Shown: positions 1 through 10,620, counted from the stretch's first letter. The stretch is DNA of 64,000 nucleotides from Rotaria sp. Silwood1 (GCA_905250075.1 CAJNOP010000694.1:8925-72924), one strand, 5' to 3'. The notes: a model not told the origin generated them from the sequence alone. Program-made: numbers and translations.

Positions 1-743
1 CATGAAAACATGAAGGTTTAACGGTGGGGGTGCGGGTGTAGAAAAGACCCAGAGCTGAATTCATTCTCTTCCCAACCCACCATTGTCACGGTCGTGTTGC
101 GTTTGTCAACAATTCACCTAAAGAGGAACATCGCTATGATAAAAGAAACATGAACACAGAACTCAGAATCTGTAGTCGTTGAAAATCTTCGGATATAAAC
201 TAAAACTAAGATCTTTTAAGATGGATTTGTTTTCTCCTAGTGTTTTTCTTTTCTCGTATCTTTTTCAGTTGCTCGAAAAATTATTTCAGTACCACTTCAC
301 ATTCATATCAGGTGATACAGTAGTCATATACGTAAGCTACGTGTACAAGGACGTGGAGAATGTAAAAGCGCCCCTATCTACTATTCTGTTGGATGTGACG
401 TGTGTAGTCTTGATCACGTTCAATAGTTAAATTTCTTTTAAGCACAAAGGCACGAAAATCTTGTGAAAAAACACAGTGTACAAAGGAAATTCAGTGTGTA
501 TAGCGTACACGCTATTTGTTTCCTTTAGCGTGTAAAACAGTGTGTAAATTCTGTTACATTATGGTACCGTACACTTTATTTTGCAAGGTACACTCTGTCA
601 TTAAAAACACTGGTGATAGTACAATATTGGTGAGAGATTTTCTCATTTATGAATAATAATGAGAAGTTTATGCGTTTTTCTATGCGTTTATTATAAAAGA
701 GAGTAATGCTGATTAGAATTGAATGAAATTTTTTTAAAATATT
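1..743. other. Intergenic, no gene recognised
   Basis: No convincing coding exon. There is a short G-rich telomere-like stretch near 23-40. An imperfect, partly self-complementary stretch rich in GTGTA and TACAC lies at about 470-600, of unknown origin. Confidence 0.5.
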
Positions 744-1006
744 CACTCTAAAAAATGAAGACGTCTATGCAAGACGTTTCAAGTGTCTATTCTTCATTTA
801 TTTTGCTTGAGCGCCTAAAATCAGTTATCCGTTGATACTTGTCATGTCTAACTGAGACACATTATACGTCTAAAAAAAGGACGCATCACGTGTCTCAGTT
901 AGACATGACAAGTGTCCACGGATAACCGATTTTAGATGCTCAAGCAAAATAATTGTAAAATAGACACTTGGACTGTCTTGTAAGACGCATGGCATTTTTT
1001 AGAGTG
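744..1006. mobile_element. Foldback (hairpin) MITE, 263 bp
   Basis: The element begins CACTCTAAAAAATG and ends with the exact reverse complement. Almost its whole length folds on itself: the left arm (about 744-885) pairs with the right arm (about 895-1006) with scattered mismatches and a small loop near 870-890. It has no coding capacity. This is the form of a non-autonomous DNA transposon. The flanks do not show a clean target-site duplication, so I cannot assign a superfamily. Confidence 0.75.
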
Positions 1007-1270
1007 TTTGGTTGCGATGGGCACCCGTGTCCATGTTTTCATCCTTTATGGTGATGTTTTTGATCCGCCTTTTTTCTGATTGGTTGATTTAGGAGTAATG
1101 GAATTTTTTCTCTCGTTGTGATAATTCGTCGTGTTGTGGTAGCTTCTCATCGATGAAACCAATTCGGAAAAACTATTGTTCGATATCAATGCCAGAAAGA
1201 CTGTTGAGTCTAGAGATACAAAAATTTTTCAACATATGTAAAATGAGATACTCAGACATTGCCGAATGAC

Positions 1271-2328
1271 TCAATGGCCAAAATTTGACTTAAAAAGGGT
1301 ATAAAAACACATACTTGTCGTATTCGTTGTGCTCTTAATGCTAGATTTCAATCCGAAAATAGAGCCGAGAATGACTGCCACGACGCACATAGCCGTCAAG
1401 AAAAAGATTGGAAGTAAAAATTTCTTCTTATGATACCAATGACGCCTTGATAATTTAATGAGAAGCCCGATCAAAATATAATTAGATGAAGAAATCATGA
1501 GACTTACTTAATTATTGGATAAAGACATGCACCTAAATATAGATATATTTCTATCAAAATCGAATCATTAAAAATCTTCAAGATACCTTCGAATGGAGGC
1601 TCAAGTAGCATTTCTTCTGGTATCTTCTGTTGCAAGTGAATGATATGGAGACCAGGAGCCGGACTCTGTTGTGTTTGTACTTGAACATATGTTTCTGGTA
1701 GCAGTATAATTTCATCATCGGTTCCAAAATGTGAATGATCACGTATACTTCTACCATTGAAGACTTCGATAGAGAGAAGAGTTCTCTCACCCGTATTACC
1801 TAAATAGGCATCACTCTCTAACACAACGAGGCTTGTTGTACACGATGAAAAAGACCACAATGTCAATTGAGTTCCAGGCAAAAATTCGTGACTAACATTT
1901 GTTGGTATTCCACGCCAGACAGTCTGCAGCGGTGCACAAGGTATTTTAGTCAAGGCAGTAAGAAAAAGTTTGAGGTATTTGAACCACTTTCGTAGGTCTT
2001 CGCGATTAGCTCTCCTGAGGGTCCGATTGAGACTCCAAGAGAGACTTTCGTGTGCATCAGGCCATTTCATCGTGTAAAGACGAATCGAAGCTGATTCATC
2101 GCGAGTCAGACCATCGGCTGGAGTTTTTGGAGTACTTTCCAAGGCAACTGTAACATAGGTAAATATATCATAAACAATGTCGACCAACGGTGCGCATGCA
2201 TCAGCCAAAGGTAGAAGTGGCTCTTGAGCATAACCGATAATAGGACTAAGTGTTTGAAAACCTTCGGAATCGTCAAGAAGTGGGCGAGAATTTTCATGAC
2301 TAACATCTATTTCATGTAGCTCCCTCAT
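1271..2328 (-). CDS. Membrane-anchored NAD(P)+--arginine ADP-ribosyltransferase
   Basis: Two-exon model: exon 1 at 2328-1508, a 62-bp intron (GTAAGT...AG), exon 2 at 1445-1271, giving 331 residues. The R-S-E signature of eukaryotic-type (cholera-toxin fold) transferases is visible: R139 in VWRGI, the S-F-S-S turn at about 159-162, and D204-D-E206 in TDDEIILLP, with E206 the likely catalytic glutamate. Exon 2 supplies one strongly hydrophobic helix (LLPIFFLTAMCVVAVILG) after a basic KRHWYHKKK stretch, so the enzyme is probably held in a membrane by its C-terminus. There is no obvious signal peptide. Known members transfer ADP-ribose from NAD to arginine; the target here is unknown. A second donor (GTATGT at 1314-1309) could splice off the last residues. 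Bdelloids have many such genes. Confidence 0.82.
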
Positions 2329-4490
2329 CGTGTCAGATGATCGTTTTGTTTATGAATATGTATATATATTCAATACTTCGAACGTATCGTTGTTATCTAG
2401 AAGACAAGAAAAGACATATAAGTATAAAAAAAATAAGAAGTATTGAGAGATTATCGCTGTAATAGATCGAGAAAAACCATTTGTGTTAGAAGTAATTTCT
2501 TTGTCAGTATCGGATACTGAAAATCGGAATGCTCGAAGAGCTATTAAAACTTACTGAGAAAAAGTACAAAAATTTGACTCGTTGAATAAATTAATATTAT
2601 ACATTCTCTCTGCTCATCAAGGAAAGCAAAAGCGAAACCTGAAAAGACTGTCTTTGACGATATTTGCAACCATAAATATTTATCGAATCGAACGAGCATC
2701 GAGGAAAATAGTCGAAAGAGACGTTGTTTTGTTGTCTGCTGTCTTTCCCAAAAAAAAATGAAAATACACACAGACAAACTAATAGTATGGCGAGCATAGG
2801 TTGTTCGATGCATCCTATTTGCCGTTGCTTTATCGGTCCGTGACCATGATAGGCTTGAGAAAAAAAAATTACTTGATACTTTTTTCTCTCCTTACGAAAA
2901 CGACATGTGAGTAGAGAATAATAAAAAGAGAGAAAAAAAAATACTATTCACTATAATTATTCTCATTAGTGATCATCGATTCTGCTTGATATGATGAACC
3001 CTATCAAAATAGACATGTATTTTCTGTGATAAGTGTCTCTGCCAGCCTATGACGACTCTTTCTATTTTTTTCCTCACTCTCTGCTCTCTTGTTCTGTGAT
3101 GAAGTTGCGATAAGAAGTTGAATTTCAGGATAATCAAATTTCTACTCATCATCATCTGATGTGTGGACAAAGAATTCAAACTATGTAAACCGTAAAATGA
3201 ACAATATCTGACGAAAAAATCGATTTGCTTATCATTTCAATTGACGAAGCTTCACATTTAGCTCATGTTACAGTAACAATACTAAGCTTTTCTTCAAAAT
3301 TCGATGGCTTTGTATTGCCATATCCATTGTGAGAGAACTTATTTCTAAATGAGAGATCATCTAAAATATAACTTCTAAAATGCATCAATATTTTAAATCG
3401 ATTAATAGAAGGAAAGTCGTCTCGGATACTGGTAAATATTTACCTGAATACATCGTTATTGCTGATGTGTTACATGTACATGTGCATTTTTACTTACCTA
3501 TACATACAAAAGAAAAATAATGCATGGGAAAGAATCCAGGTGAATATGTGTATAGCTTTCTTTTTCTCCTTTTCTTCACCTTATATATATATGTACATAC
3601 ATGGTTGTCACTGCAAAATCCAATTAACGAGGTGCACATGGTGTGTGCTGTGTCCAATTCGTCGTAAATATCATCAAATTATTAAATAGCAGTTGTCTTC
3701 AAACTGAAGTAAAATAACTGCTGTTTTAGCTTCAGTATTCTGTTTATCAGAAGACTTGATACTATGTGAAGCATAGTATAAAAACACAATTTCTATAAAG
3801 CTGTAGACTACCACTAGACTAAGTGATTAGTAATAGAGGCAAACTGATCAAATTATCATGTTTGACTACAACTCAGCTTCTATTAGCTGTTTCATCTAAA
3901 AGATAAGAGCATGCGTTCATTTCAAGGTAACAAAACTGAAATTGAATTGCCGGATACATTAATCGACTCTACTCAATTCTAGTGATTGACTACGTCACTT
4001 TTTATCTGCATATTAAATATACCAAAAACGATAGAAATATCTCTATTTTTGTTGAAATTGAAAATCAATAGGCAAAGAGAATAAATAAAATAATTTATTT
4101 GTGATCATATTGTTTATGATTCTTTAGAAAGAAAAATTCATGCAATTCGTTGTCTTGTAGCGAAGGTGGAATAGAAATTGATAATCGTGAAATGATTCAG
4201 AAAGTGCATTCAACACAGGAACCTAATCGAACCGAGTTTTTCTGGATCGAGCTCGGTTCGGTTCGATCTCACTCTTCAAAAAACAGTTCGAGTTCGGTTC
4301 GGCTCGTCTTGGAAAAACTAATACGACTGCGGTTCGACTTGAGTAGCATTAGTTCCTCATGATCAACAGTAGACCCTAGGTCAAAACTTGTTTCTCGAAC
4401 GATCAGAGGTATCATGTTAAAATTTATATTTGCATGAATTAACACTAATTTGTATGTGTGGGCCAAAACAATTTTTAATATTACTACATG
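2329..4490. other. Intergenic, no gene recognised
   Basis: AT-rich sequence with scattered short open frames that show no family resemblance or composition of real proteins. At 4219-4336 there is a short cluster of GTTCGGTTCG-like repeats. Nothing else is supported. Confidence 0.5.
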
Positions 4491-4534
4491 AGGGTGTGGG
4501 TGTGGATGTTAGTCTTCTTGTCACCCATACCCGA
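4491..4534. repeat. Short telomere-like G-then-C tract
   Basis: A short run of GGGTGTGGGTGTGG is followed after about 15 bp by CACCCATACCC. This is a small G-strand/C-strand pair of the same hexamer type as the larger tract 100 bp downstream. A degenerate relative is at 18478-18530. Confidence 0.5.
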
Positions 4535-4642
4535 ACGATCTCTATCACAGGACTACTCTGTATTTCGAAATAATATATGGAGCTAAAAAGTGTATATCAA
4601 GATGGAATCATCTATCGATATATATGTTTAAAAATTCTACAT

Positions 4643-4937
4643 AGGGTGTGGGTGTGGGTGTGGGTGTGGGTGTGGGTGGGTGGGTGTGGGTGTGGGTGGG
4701 TGGGGGTGGGTGGATGGGCGTGGGAGTAGGTGTGGGCGTGGGTATGGGTGTGGGCGTGGGTATGGGTGTGGGCGTGGATGTGGGTGGGTGTGGGTGTGGG
4801 TGGGGCGTGGAGCGTGGGGCATAGATGTGGATGTGGGTGTCGGTAAGCCTCTACAGCTACACCGGCACCCACACTGGCACCGGCACCCACACTGGCACCC
4901 GCACCCACTCGCCACACCCACACCCACAGCTACACGC
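4643..4937. repeat. Interstitial telomere-like tract, (TGTGGG)n facing (CCCACA)n
   Basis: From 4643 to about 4848 the + strand is a nearly pure TGTGGG-type array with GGGTGGG and GGGCGT variants. From about 4857 to 4937 it switches to the complementary C-rich form, more degenerate, with CACTGGCACC units. TGTGGG is the bdelloid telomeric hexamer as I recall it. The G-strand points right and then left, so the two blocks meet head to head as in a telomere-telomere fusion. Local expansion of a GT-rich minisatellite is the alternative reading. Long apparent reading frames here are products of the repeat, not genes. Confidence 0.8.
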
Positions 4938-5060
4938 CCTTTTATAACTAGATGAAGCCAAAACTTCTATGCTGTCAGAAGTTATAATTTTTATATTACA
5001 AATGTGTTGCTGCTTTTGAGATTTTACTTCATTGCTCCGATATTATATGTTTTCTGAAAC

Positions 5061-6708
5061 TAAGGTCCATTTCAGAGTTAAATCGACGTGAGCATTTGTT
5101 GAATAACTTTAAAACAAGAGGAAAGAAATGACTCGGGTTTTCAACACTATCTGGAGTCGACATTACTGCATCTTTTTATAAAGACCACGCAAAAATCCAG
5201 TTGCTTTTGTCCTGAGATACAGTATCGGTTTTAAAGATGACCTTAATCCGCTTTCAAAGCAGTATGCTTTCAAAATTATAATATAATGAGTAGATAGCCG
5301 AGCTCAGCTTCTATCAATCATCGGAAACATGAGATCGAGAGCTGTTTCTCTTCAAAAGATATAAAGAATTTACTGAATGCTACTTATCAACATTTTTCAA
5401 AGTCTAAGGAGTTAACAAATATCTCCTTGTATAAATTTCTAGCCGTCTTCCACTTCATGACATGGTACATTAATCTTTGAAGTTTGTTTCCTCATTAAGA
5501 ACGGCATCAGAAAACATACCTTCCGTTTATTTTATGATAAAGAATTGATATTTCAGGAAATTCTTCCCAACCTTTATTTTATTGATGCATTTATCCTAGA
5601 AAGGTTGGGATTTCGAATAGGTCAATCAAAAATGGATTGAAAGTTATTAACGTAAATTCATCATAGAAATTCATCAATCATCAGCATGATCTGTATTATA
5701 AGTACTATAATTATCATCATCGTGATCATGAAGTTCTTCTTCAATCTTTTCGACATAAATGTCTGCTCTTTTAAATGTTGTCTCATATTGTTTGATATGA
5801 TTGATGTAGCTGGTTTCTTCCGTCGCATCCAAACCAAATATTTTCGACATTATGCTATTTAATCTATAGCTACATTTTAGAAATCAGGTTATAGATAGAT
5901 ATGTATTGATAACCCGCTCCTATCATTGAATTTCACCACGATTCTCTAAAATTCTGTTCTCTGCATTCGCTTCTCGTTGCTCTCTTGCTGTCTGTTTAGG
6001 GTATCTGTGGATTTTGTAGTATTGGTTCAAAGGAAGACAAAAGTCAATACAGACATATTAAGACAGCACAAACCGATTCAAAAATCGCTTGACTCAAAAG
6101 AAAGCAATGGTTTGATTCATGCACAGTGAGCTGCAACATTTATGGAACAGAATTATACTAAGTAAAACTGTTCCTGGACGCGCTATCAGATCATAGACTA
6201 TGATGAATCAAAATAAAATATTGACCCATTGTTGTAAAATAAATTGAATTCATTGATTCTCATGATGTTCTTAATGAGGAAACAAACTGCAAAGATTAAT
6301 GTACCATGTCATGAAGTGGAAGACGGCTAAAAAATTATATAAGGAAATATTTGTTAACTCCTTAGATTTTGAAAAATGTTGATAAGTAGCATTCAGTAAA
6401 TTCTTTATATCTTTTGAAGAGAAACAGCTATCTATCTCGGGTTTCCGCTGATCTATAGAAGCGGAGCTAGGCTATCTACTCATTATATTATAATTTTGAA
6501 AGCATACTGTTTTCAAAGCGGATTAAGGTCATTTTTAAAACCGATGCTGTATCTCAGGACAAAAGCAACTGGATTTTTGCGTGGTCTTTATAAAAAGATG
6601 CAATAATGTCGACTCTAAATAGTCTTGAAAACCCGAGTCATTTCTCTCTTTTTGTTTTAAAGTTATTCAAAAAATGCCCAAGCCCATTTAACTCTGAAAT
6701 CGACATTA
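5061..6708. repeat. Large palindrome: two ~440-bp inverted arms round a 764-bp centre
   Basis: The left arm (5061-5502) is the reverse complement of the right arm (6267-6708) at roughly 90 percent identity by eye. One shared block reads ACATGGTACATTAATCTTTG on the left. The centre (5503-6266) is single copy, with a small nested inverted repeat around 5566-5614 (CCCAACCTTT...AAAGGTTGGG) and one short open frame. No target-site duplication is visible at the outer ends. It could be a long-TIR foldback transposon or a break-and-fuse inverted duplication. Telomere-like tracts lie outside both arms. Confidence 0.8.
5674..5850 (-). CDS. Possible 58-residue acidic protein in palindrome centre
   Basis: An ATG-initiated frame of 58 codons begins MSKIFGLDATEETSYINHIK and ends in an Asp/His-rich tail (DHDDDNYSTYNTDHADD). 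Composition is protein-like: balanced hydrophobics, a predicted helical middle and no low-complexity DNA origin. It is the only plausible coding stretch within the palindrome. I do not recognise a family. It could be a remnant exon or a small gene carried by the element. Confidence 0.3.
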   Translation of the reverse strand: MSKIFGLDATEETSYINHIKQYETTFKRADIYVEKIEEELHDHDDDNYSTYNTDHADD

Positions 6709-6822
6709 GATCGTTGATTGAAAACGGATAACTTTTTTAACGGAAAGTATCTTCGATGATAGAGAGATAAGTTCTACACAGAATGAGATCTTCCACACTC
6801 TCTTCAACTATCCTTCCTCAAA

Positions 6823-7051
6823 GGTGCAGGTGTGAATCTGTGTGTAGGTGTTGGTGTTGGTGCTGACGTTGACCATTAATAGGATGCAATATATTCATAC
6901 CTAAGCCCATCCATACCCACCCACACCCACACCTACACACCACACTCACACCCACCCATACCTGCACACCACACCCACACCCACCTACACACCACACTCA
7001 CACCCACCCACATTCACACCTACACACCACACCCACACCCACATCCTCACC
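6823..7051. repeat. Interstitial telomere-like tract, short G block then long C block
   Basis: A degenerate G-strand block (GGTGCAGGTGTG, TGTAGGTGTTGGTG) at 6823-6870 is followed by a C-strand array of CCCACA/CCTACACA units at 6905-7051. As in the tract at 4643-4937, the G-rich strands point toward one another. The C block touches the end of the truncated receptor frame on the minus strand. Confidence 0.75.
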
Positions 7052-7445
7052 TTGCTATTTTATAAGGCTTGTGCAAGATATTGTGCTCCATCGTCACCGA
7101 TTCTATTATTATCAAGATAAAAGAAAGATCACCAAACCAAAATCCATCGTCCAAATATTTCCAAATAAGAGAAATCCCAGGAGTCGATGGGATAATAATA
7201 CCATATCGTAGATAGACCAAATGTAAAGTTAAACTGATGGAAATCAGAACCAAAATCATCAATAAACAAATAATAATAGAATGATTATGAAGTGCTTGAC
7301 GCAATTGTGAACAAGTCAAAAAATGATATATGACAAACAGACAACAGGGCACTGATATCAATTCACCGAATAGTATCGACCAAAATTTTATTGTTTTGGC
7401 AAGAGTTGATTGATCAGTGTAGACTACATTGCCATTTTCAAGCAA
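7047..7445 (-). pseudogene. Truncated 7TM receptor (bdelloid rhodopsin-like GPCR)
   Basis: About 130 residues cover the first three transmembrane helices: ILFGELISVPCCLFVIYHF (TM1), a QLRQALHNHSIIICLLMILV segment (TM2, with the HNH motif common in this family), and a W-x-D/TM3 region ending ESVTMEHNILH. The last part aligns in character with the SIERHxLIFH (E/DRY-region) end of TM3 in the large bdelloid GPCR family. The frame then stops and is replaced by the telomere-like array; TM4-TM7 are not found to the left. The first codon used is TTG and no in-frame upstream ATG is obvious, so the N-terminus may also be incomplete. A CAAG|GTGAGG at the end could act as a splice donor, which leaves a distant 3' exon possible but unseen. 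Confidence 0.65.
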
Positions 7446-7451
7446 TTGAAA

Positions 7452-7580
7452 AAATTGTCACGGATCAATTTTAGTTCGTATACAGAAACGCTCGGTGGAA
7501 AACAACGCGGTGTTGTGAACGCATCGAGTTTAATTATCGTATGAGGTCAGCTGGCAAAGAAACGTGGGGATCAACTACAA
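7452..7580. other. Spacer between receptor remnant and tRNA-like sequence
   Basis: No coding or structured feature was recognised. Confidence 0.4.
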
Positions 7581-7731
7581 GCACTGGTGTTTCAGTGGCA
7601 GAATATTCGCTTGCCAAGCCAGAGATCTGCATATGGTTCGACATTTAGATCATTCTTGAACACTCTTGTTAGTTGCAAAAGACTGAATGGTAATATTTGA
7701 ATAGTCTCTGGGTTCGATTCCCGGCTTCTGC
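7581..7731 (+). pseudogene. tRNA-Gly(GCC)-like pseudogene, split
   Basis: GCACTGG (acceptor-like), a TTTCAGTGGCAGAAT D-arm with A box, and an anticodon loop TTGCCAA follow the tRNA-Gly(GCC) pattern. The expected T-arm does not follow directly. A good T-arm/B box (GGGTTCGATTCCCGG) and acceptor-like CTTCTGCA appear about 75 bp later, followed by a T-run (TTCTTTTTT) resembling a Pol III terminator. The outer acceptor halves pair poorly. I read it as a disrupted tRNA gene or a tRNA-derived SINE head rather than a working tRNA. Confidence 0.5.
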
Positions 7732-7740
7732 ATTCTTTTT

Positions 7741-10077
7741 TGTCGTTCTCTCACCCTGTTGTACATATCACTTTCGATTCTGAATATAAATTGAAACTAT
7801 AACAACTTTGTCAATCTTTTCTTTGGAATGTTTCTCTCTGTGTGACGATTTTTTTTGCGGTGTGAAATGAAAATAATATAAAATAACATCTGCATATTTG
7901 TTTTTTATGAGAAACTCCTGTAGTTAAGTTCAAACTCATAGACTGAATACTCCCGAAAGTTCGTTTCAAATTCATGAAACATATTTTATCGTTTCCATTA
8001 TTAGAAATTTCACGAGTGCTCTGAAGGATTTAAACCACAACGGAATGACTATTAAAGGTTCTCTTCGAATGGATAGATAGTGGTGCAATACTTTTCCAAG
8101 ATTATTTTGGCGCATTACATTGCGCTGTTAGTCGACAACAGTTTCGTTTTATGAGTCAACATTGATAAGCGAACGACACATTTATCTAATCGCAAGTAGC
8201 TCGTTTTGGAGAGACACCTTGACGCACATTCATTTTCTTCTCGTCGACGCTGCAGGTAAGTAGAAAAGGCCATAACGCAACAGTTTCTTCTCGAGTCTCC
8301 AAACAATGACCGTATAAATCTTCTTTGATTCTCCACTATTTTGCTGTCCAGTTCAACAATTTGATGCTGAATCTCACGTGAAGGCCACCGTTGTTGGTCG
8401 AAATCATTCAGAAGCTTTATGAATCACTTCTATACAGGATTTCGCTTCTATTAGACAAAATATCGGTCTGGAAGATAAATCCTCATACTGTCTCAGATAT
8501 TTCAATAACTATATTAGTTAGCTCTAAAGTCTTTCTTCAATGTCAAAGACAAGATCGTCATTAGCACGCTTAACAAATTCAATGAGCGTTCCAATTTTTT
8601 GTCAATGAATAAATTGCGAAAAAAACCCGATGAGAAGAGTTAGAAGAAAATTGGATAAAGTTCAAAAATGAAAGAGAGATTCACTCACTACTCAGTAGGT
8701 CGAAGTTCGAAAACAGATTTGAATGAGATGACAGATTTCTACATAAAACTTGACTTCGAAAATGCAATATCATCGGAAACGAGATCATTCGAGAAGAAAG
8801 ATTTTTATCATAAAAATCATCCACTGAATGTAGACTTGACATTGAGTGTTTCCTCATCCATGTACTGATTTTACAGCAGAGACTGACGATACGCAGTAAA
8901 AATACCGTACCGATACGAGACGGTACAGTATGTGAAATTGAAGGGTTCTCCTGCAGAATACCTCTTCTTCCAAAAACCGAAAATTGCATTGTTAACATGA
9001 TTTTTTTAGAAATCTATTCTCTTTCTTATTCTCAAGATAGAAATGAATTACTTAATGTACATTAGAAAATAGCAGAAGCAGTTAGATATGACTGCTGTAC
9101 GGACTCTTTTGTATTCAACTTAGTTATTTTTTATATAACTTAATTTTGGCTATGTTATATGCAGCTGCAGGCAAGCCCGATCCCTCTACTTATTCTCCCT
9201 CTTTACGAAATTTTTCGTTAGCATCTATATCATCAAAATGTGCTCTGGCAGACTCTGATTCCTTGCGCGTCATTCACTCTTTTGCGCTTATGATGTCATC
9301 AAATCAAAGCCGCACGTATAAGAGAATTCAGCGTCTGCTGATTTCGACAACATTCAACATGTTGTCATTGACAATTCGAGTGATGAAAGTTGGGAACTGT
9401 TTGTTTTTCTGGCTAAGCTTAACTCGAATGGAAATCCGAAAGAAGCTAAGGATTGTATGTTCTAAGAAGTGTTTTGATGGGTAATCCTACATTTCAAACA
9501 GTGCCAGTATGCTCAAAAGGCATACTTACTATCTTTCTATGTGGTCTTTTCTTCCAATCGATACCCTTCTAATTAATCAACGTTGTTTCTGTTGTCTATC
9601 TTCAAATAGCATTTTCTGAAACAATATTGTTATAGATATAGGGCTGCTCCAAGTGGGTGAATGATTGTATAGAGTAATTCCCTTCCAAATAACCAATAAT
9701 ATGGACTAGGTGAGGGTACAAGCCAAAAAAATTTCCGGCGGCATTCGGAAGTTGATTGCTTTCTCAAAACCAACTTCGAAACGAAATTTTGTTTCAAGAA
9801 AAAATCCCACAGGGGCGCCAAAAGGCTTTCGTTGTGCGACAGTCTTTTAAACCAGATACGATAAAGTTTGTCAAAATTTACCAGATCAAGGCATGTTTCT
9901 GATATCGGGCGAATATACCCACTAATTCTAGCTACTCCAATTAGTTCTCCCCCAAAAAAATCGAGCAGCTAGAAATTGTGCCTTTCTTCATTCTAATATG
10001 AAATAGTGTAGTAATAAAAATATACATTGTGTTTTAGATTAGCATCTTTAACTAAAAAAAAAAGTGATTCTTAGATC
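7741..10077. other. Intergenic, no confirmed gene
   Basis: Several open frames occur (for example 8668-8868 +, 8681-8998 -, 9146-9484 +) but none shows a family motif. A short frame near 9350-9460 in a different phase reads like protein (DNSSDESWELFVFLAKLNSN) and may be an old coding remnant. Nothing was recognised around the moderately GC-richer stretch at 9640-9830. Confidence 0.4.
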
Positions 10078-10520
10078 ATGCTAATTATTACATCATTAAT
10101 TATTGTAGTTTTGGTAATTGGTCTATTTTATATATTAAGACCAGTTTATGATCCATCAAAAATTAATTTAAAAAATTCTCATGTAATTGTAACAGGTGGT
10201 AGTCGTGGTATTGGTAAATCATTAGCAAAATTATTATTAAAACGTGGTGCTAATGTAACAATTTTGGCACGTAATCAACAACGTTTAAATGATTGTCAAA
10301 AAGAATTACAACGATATTCAATTGAAGGTGGCGGTCAATTATTATGTTTATCTGTTGATGTTAGTTCATCATACGATGTAGTAGAACAAAACATAAAAAC
10401 AGCATGTGTACGACAAGGGCCAGTAACAGTACTAATTAATAATGCTGGTGTATTTTTTGCTAAAAAATTTCAAGATACAACACCTCAAGAATTTGAAGAA
10501 ATGATGAAAATAAATTATTT
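10078..10520 (+). CDS. KDSR: 3-ketodihydrosphingosine reductase, 5' part (cut by gap)
   Basis: A short-chain dehydrogenase/reductase reading 147 codons up to the gap. Residues 1-20 form an N-terminal membrane helix (LIITSLIIVVLVIGLFYIL). The NAD(P)-binding Rossmann motif VTGGSRGIG follows at about 39-47, and NNAG at about 121-124. The N-terminal helix, short linker and ISVDVS-like stretch (LCLSVDVSSSYD) match KDSR/FVT1/TSC10 of the endoplasmic reticulum, which reduces 3-ketosphinganine in sphingolipid synthesis. The catalytic YxxxK half is not present; the frame runs into the N gap at 10521 and I see no continuation after 10620. Codons are strongly A/T-ending like neighbouring native genes. 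No intron in this part. Confidence 0.85.
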
Positions 10521-10620
10521 NNNNNNNNNNNNNNNNNNNNNNNNNNNNNNNNNNNNNNNNNNNNNNNNNNNNNNNNNNNNNNNNNNNNNNNNNNNNNNNN
10601 NNNNNNNNNNNNNNNNNNNN
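10521..10620. other. Assembly gap (100 N)
   Basis: One hundred Ns, the usual placeholder for a gap of unknown size. It interrupts the KDSR frame. Confidence 0.99.

Noticed and set aside
179-430. 83-codon open frame near the left end
   Set aside because: No ATG start (it begins with TTG), no motif, and composition is typical of AT-rich non-coding sequence.
4612-4955. Overlapping long open frames on both strands (His/Pro/Thr- and Gly/Val-rich products)
   Set aside because: They are translations of the telomere-like repeat; all frames stay open because of the repeat unit.
8115-8998. Several 66- to 105-codon frames on both strands
   Set aside because: They overlap one another, have no recognisable domain and no supporting splice pattern.
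9146-9484. 112-codon plus-strand frame
   Set aside because: No domain match. A different phase of the same DNA reads more like protein near 9350-9460, so at best this is a decayed remnant.
9630-9821. Minus-strand frame rich in Trp, Phe and Leu
   Set aside because: Looks like accidental hydrophobic translation of AT-rich DNA; no homology recalled.
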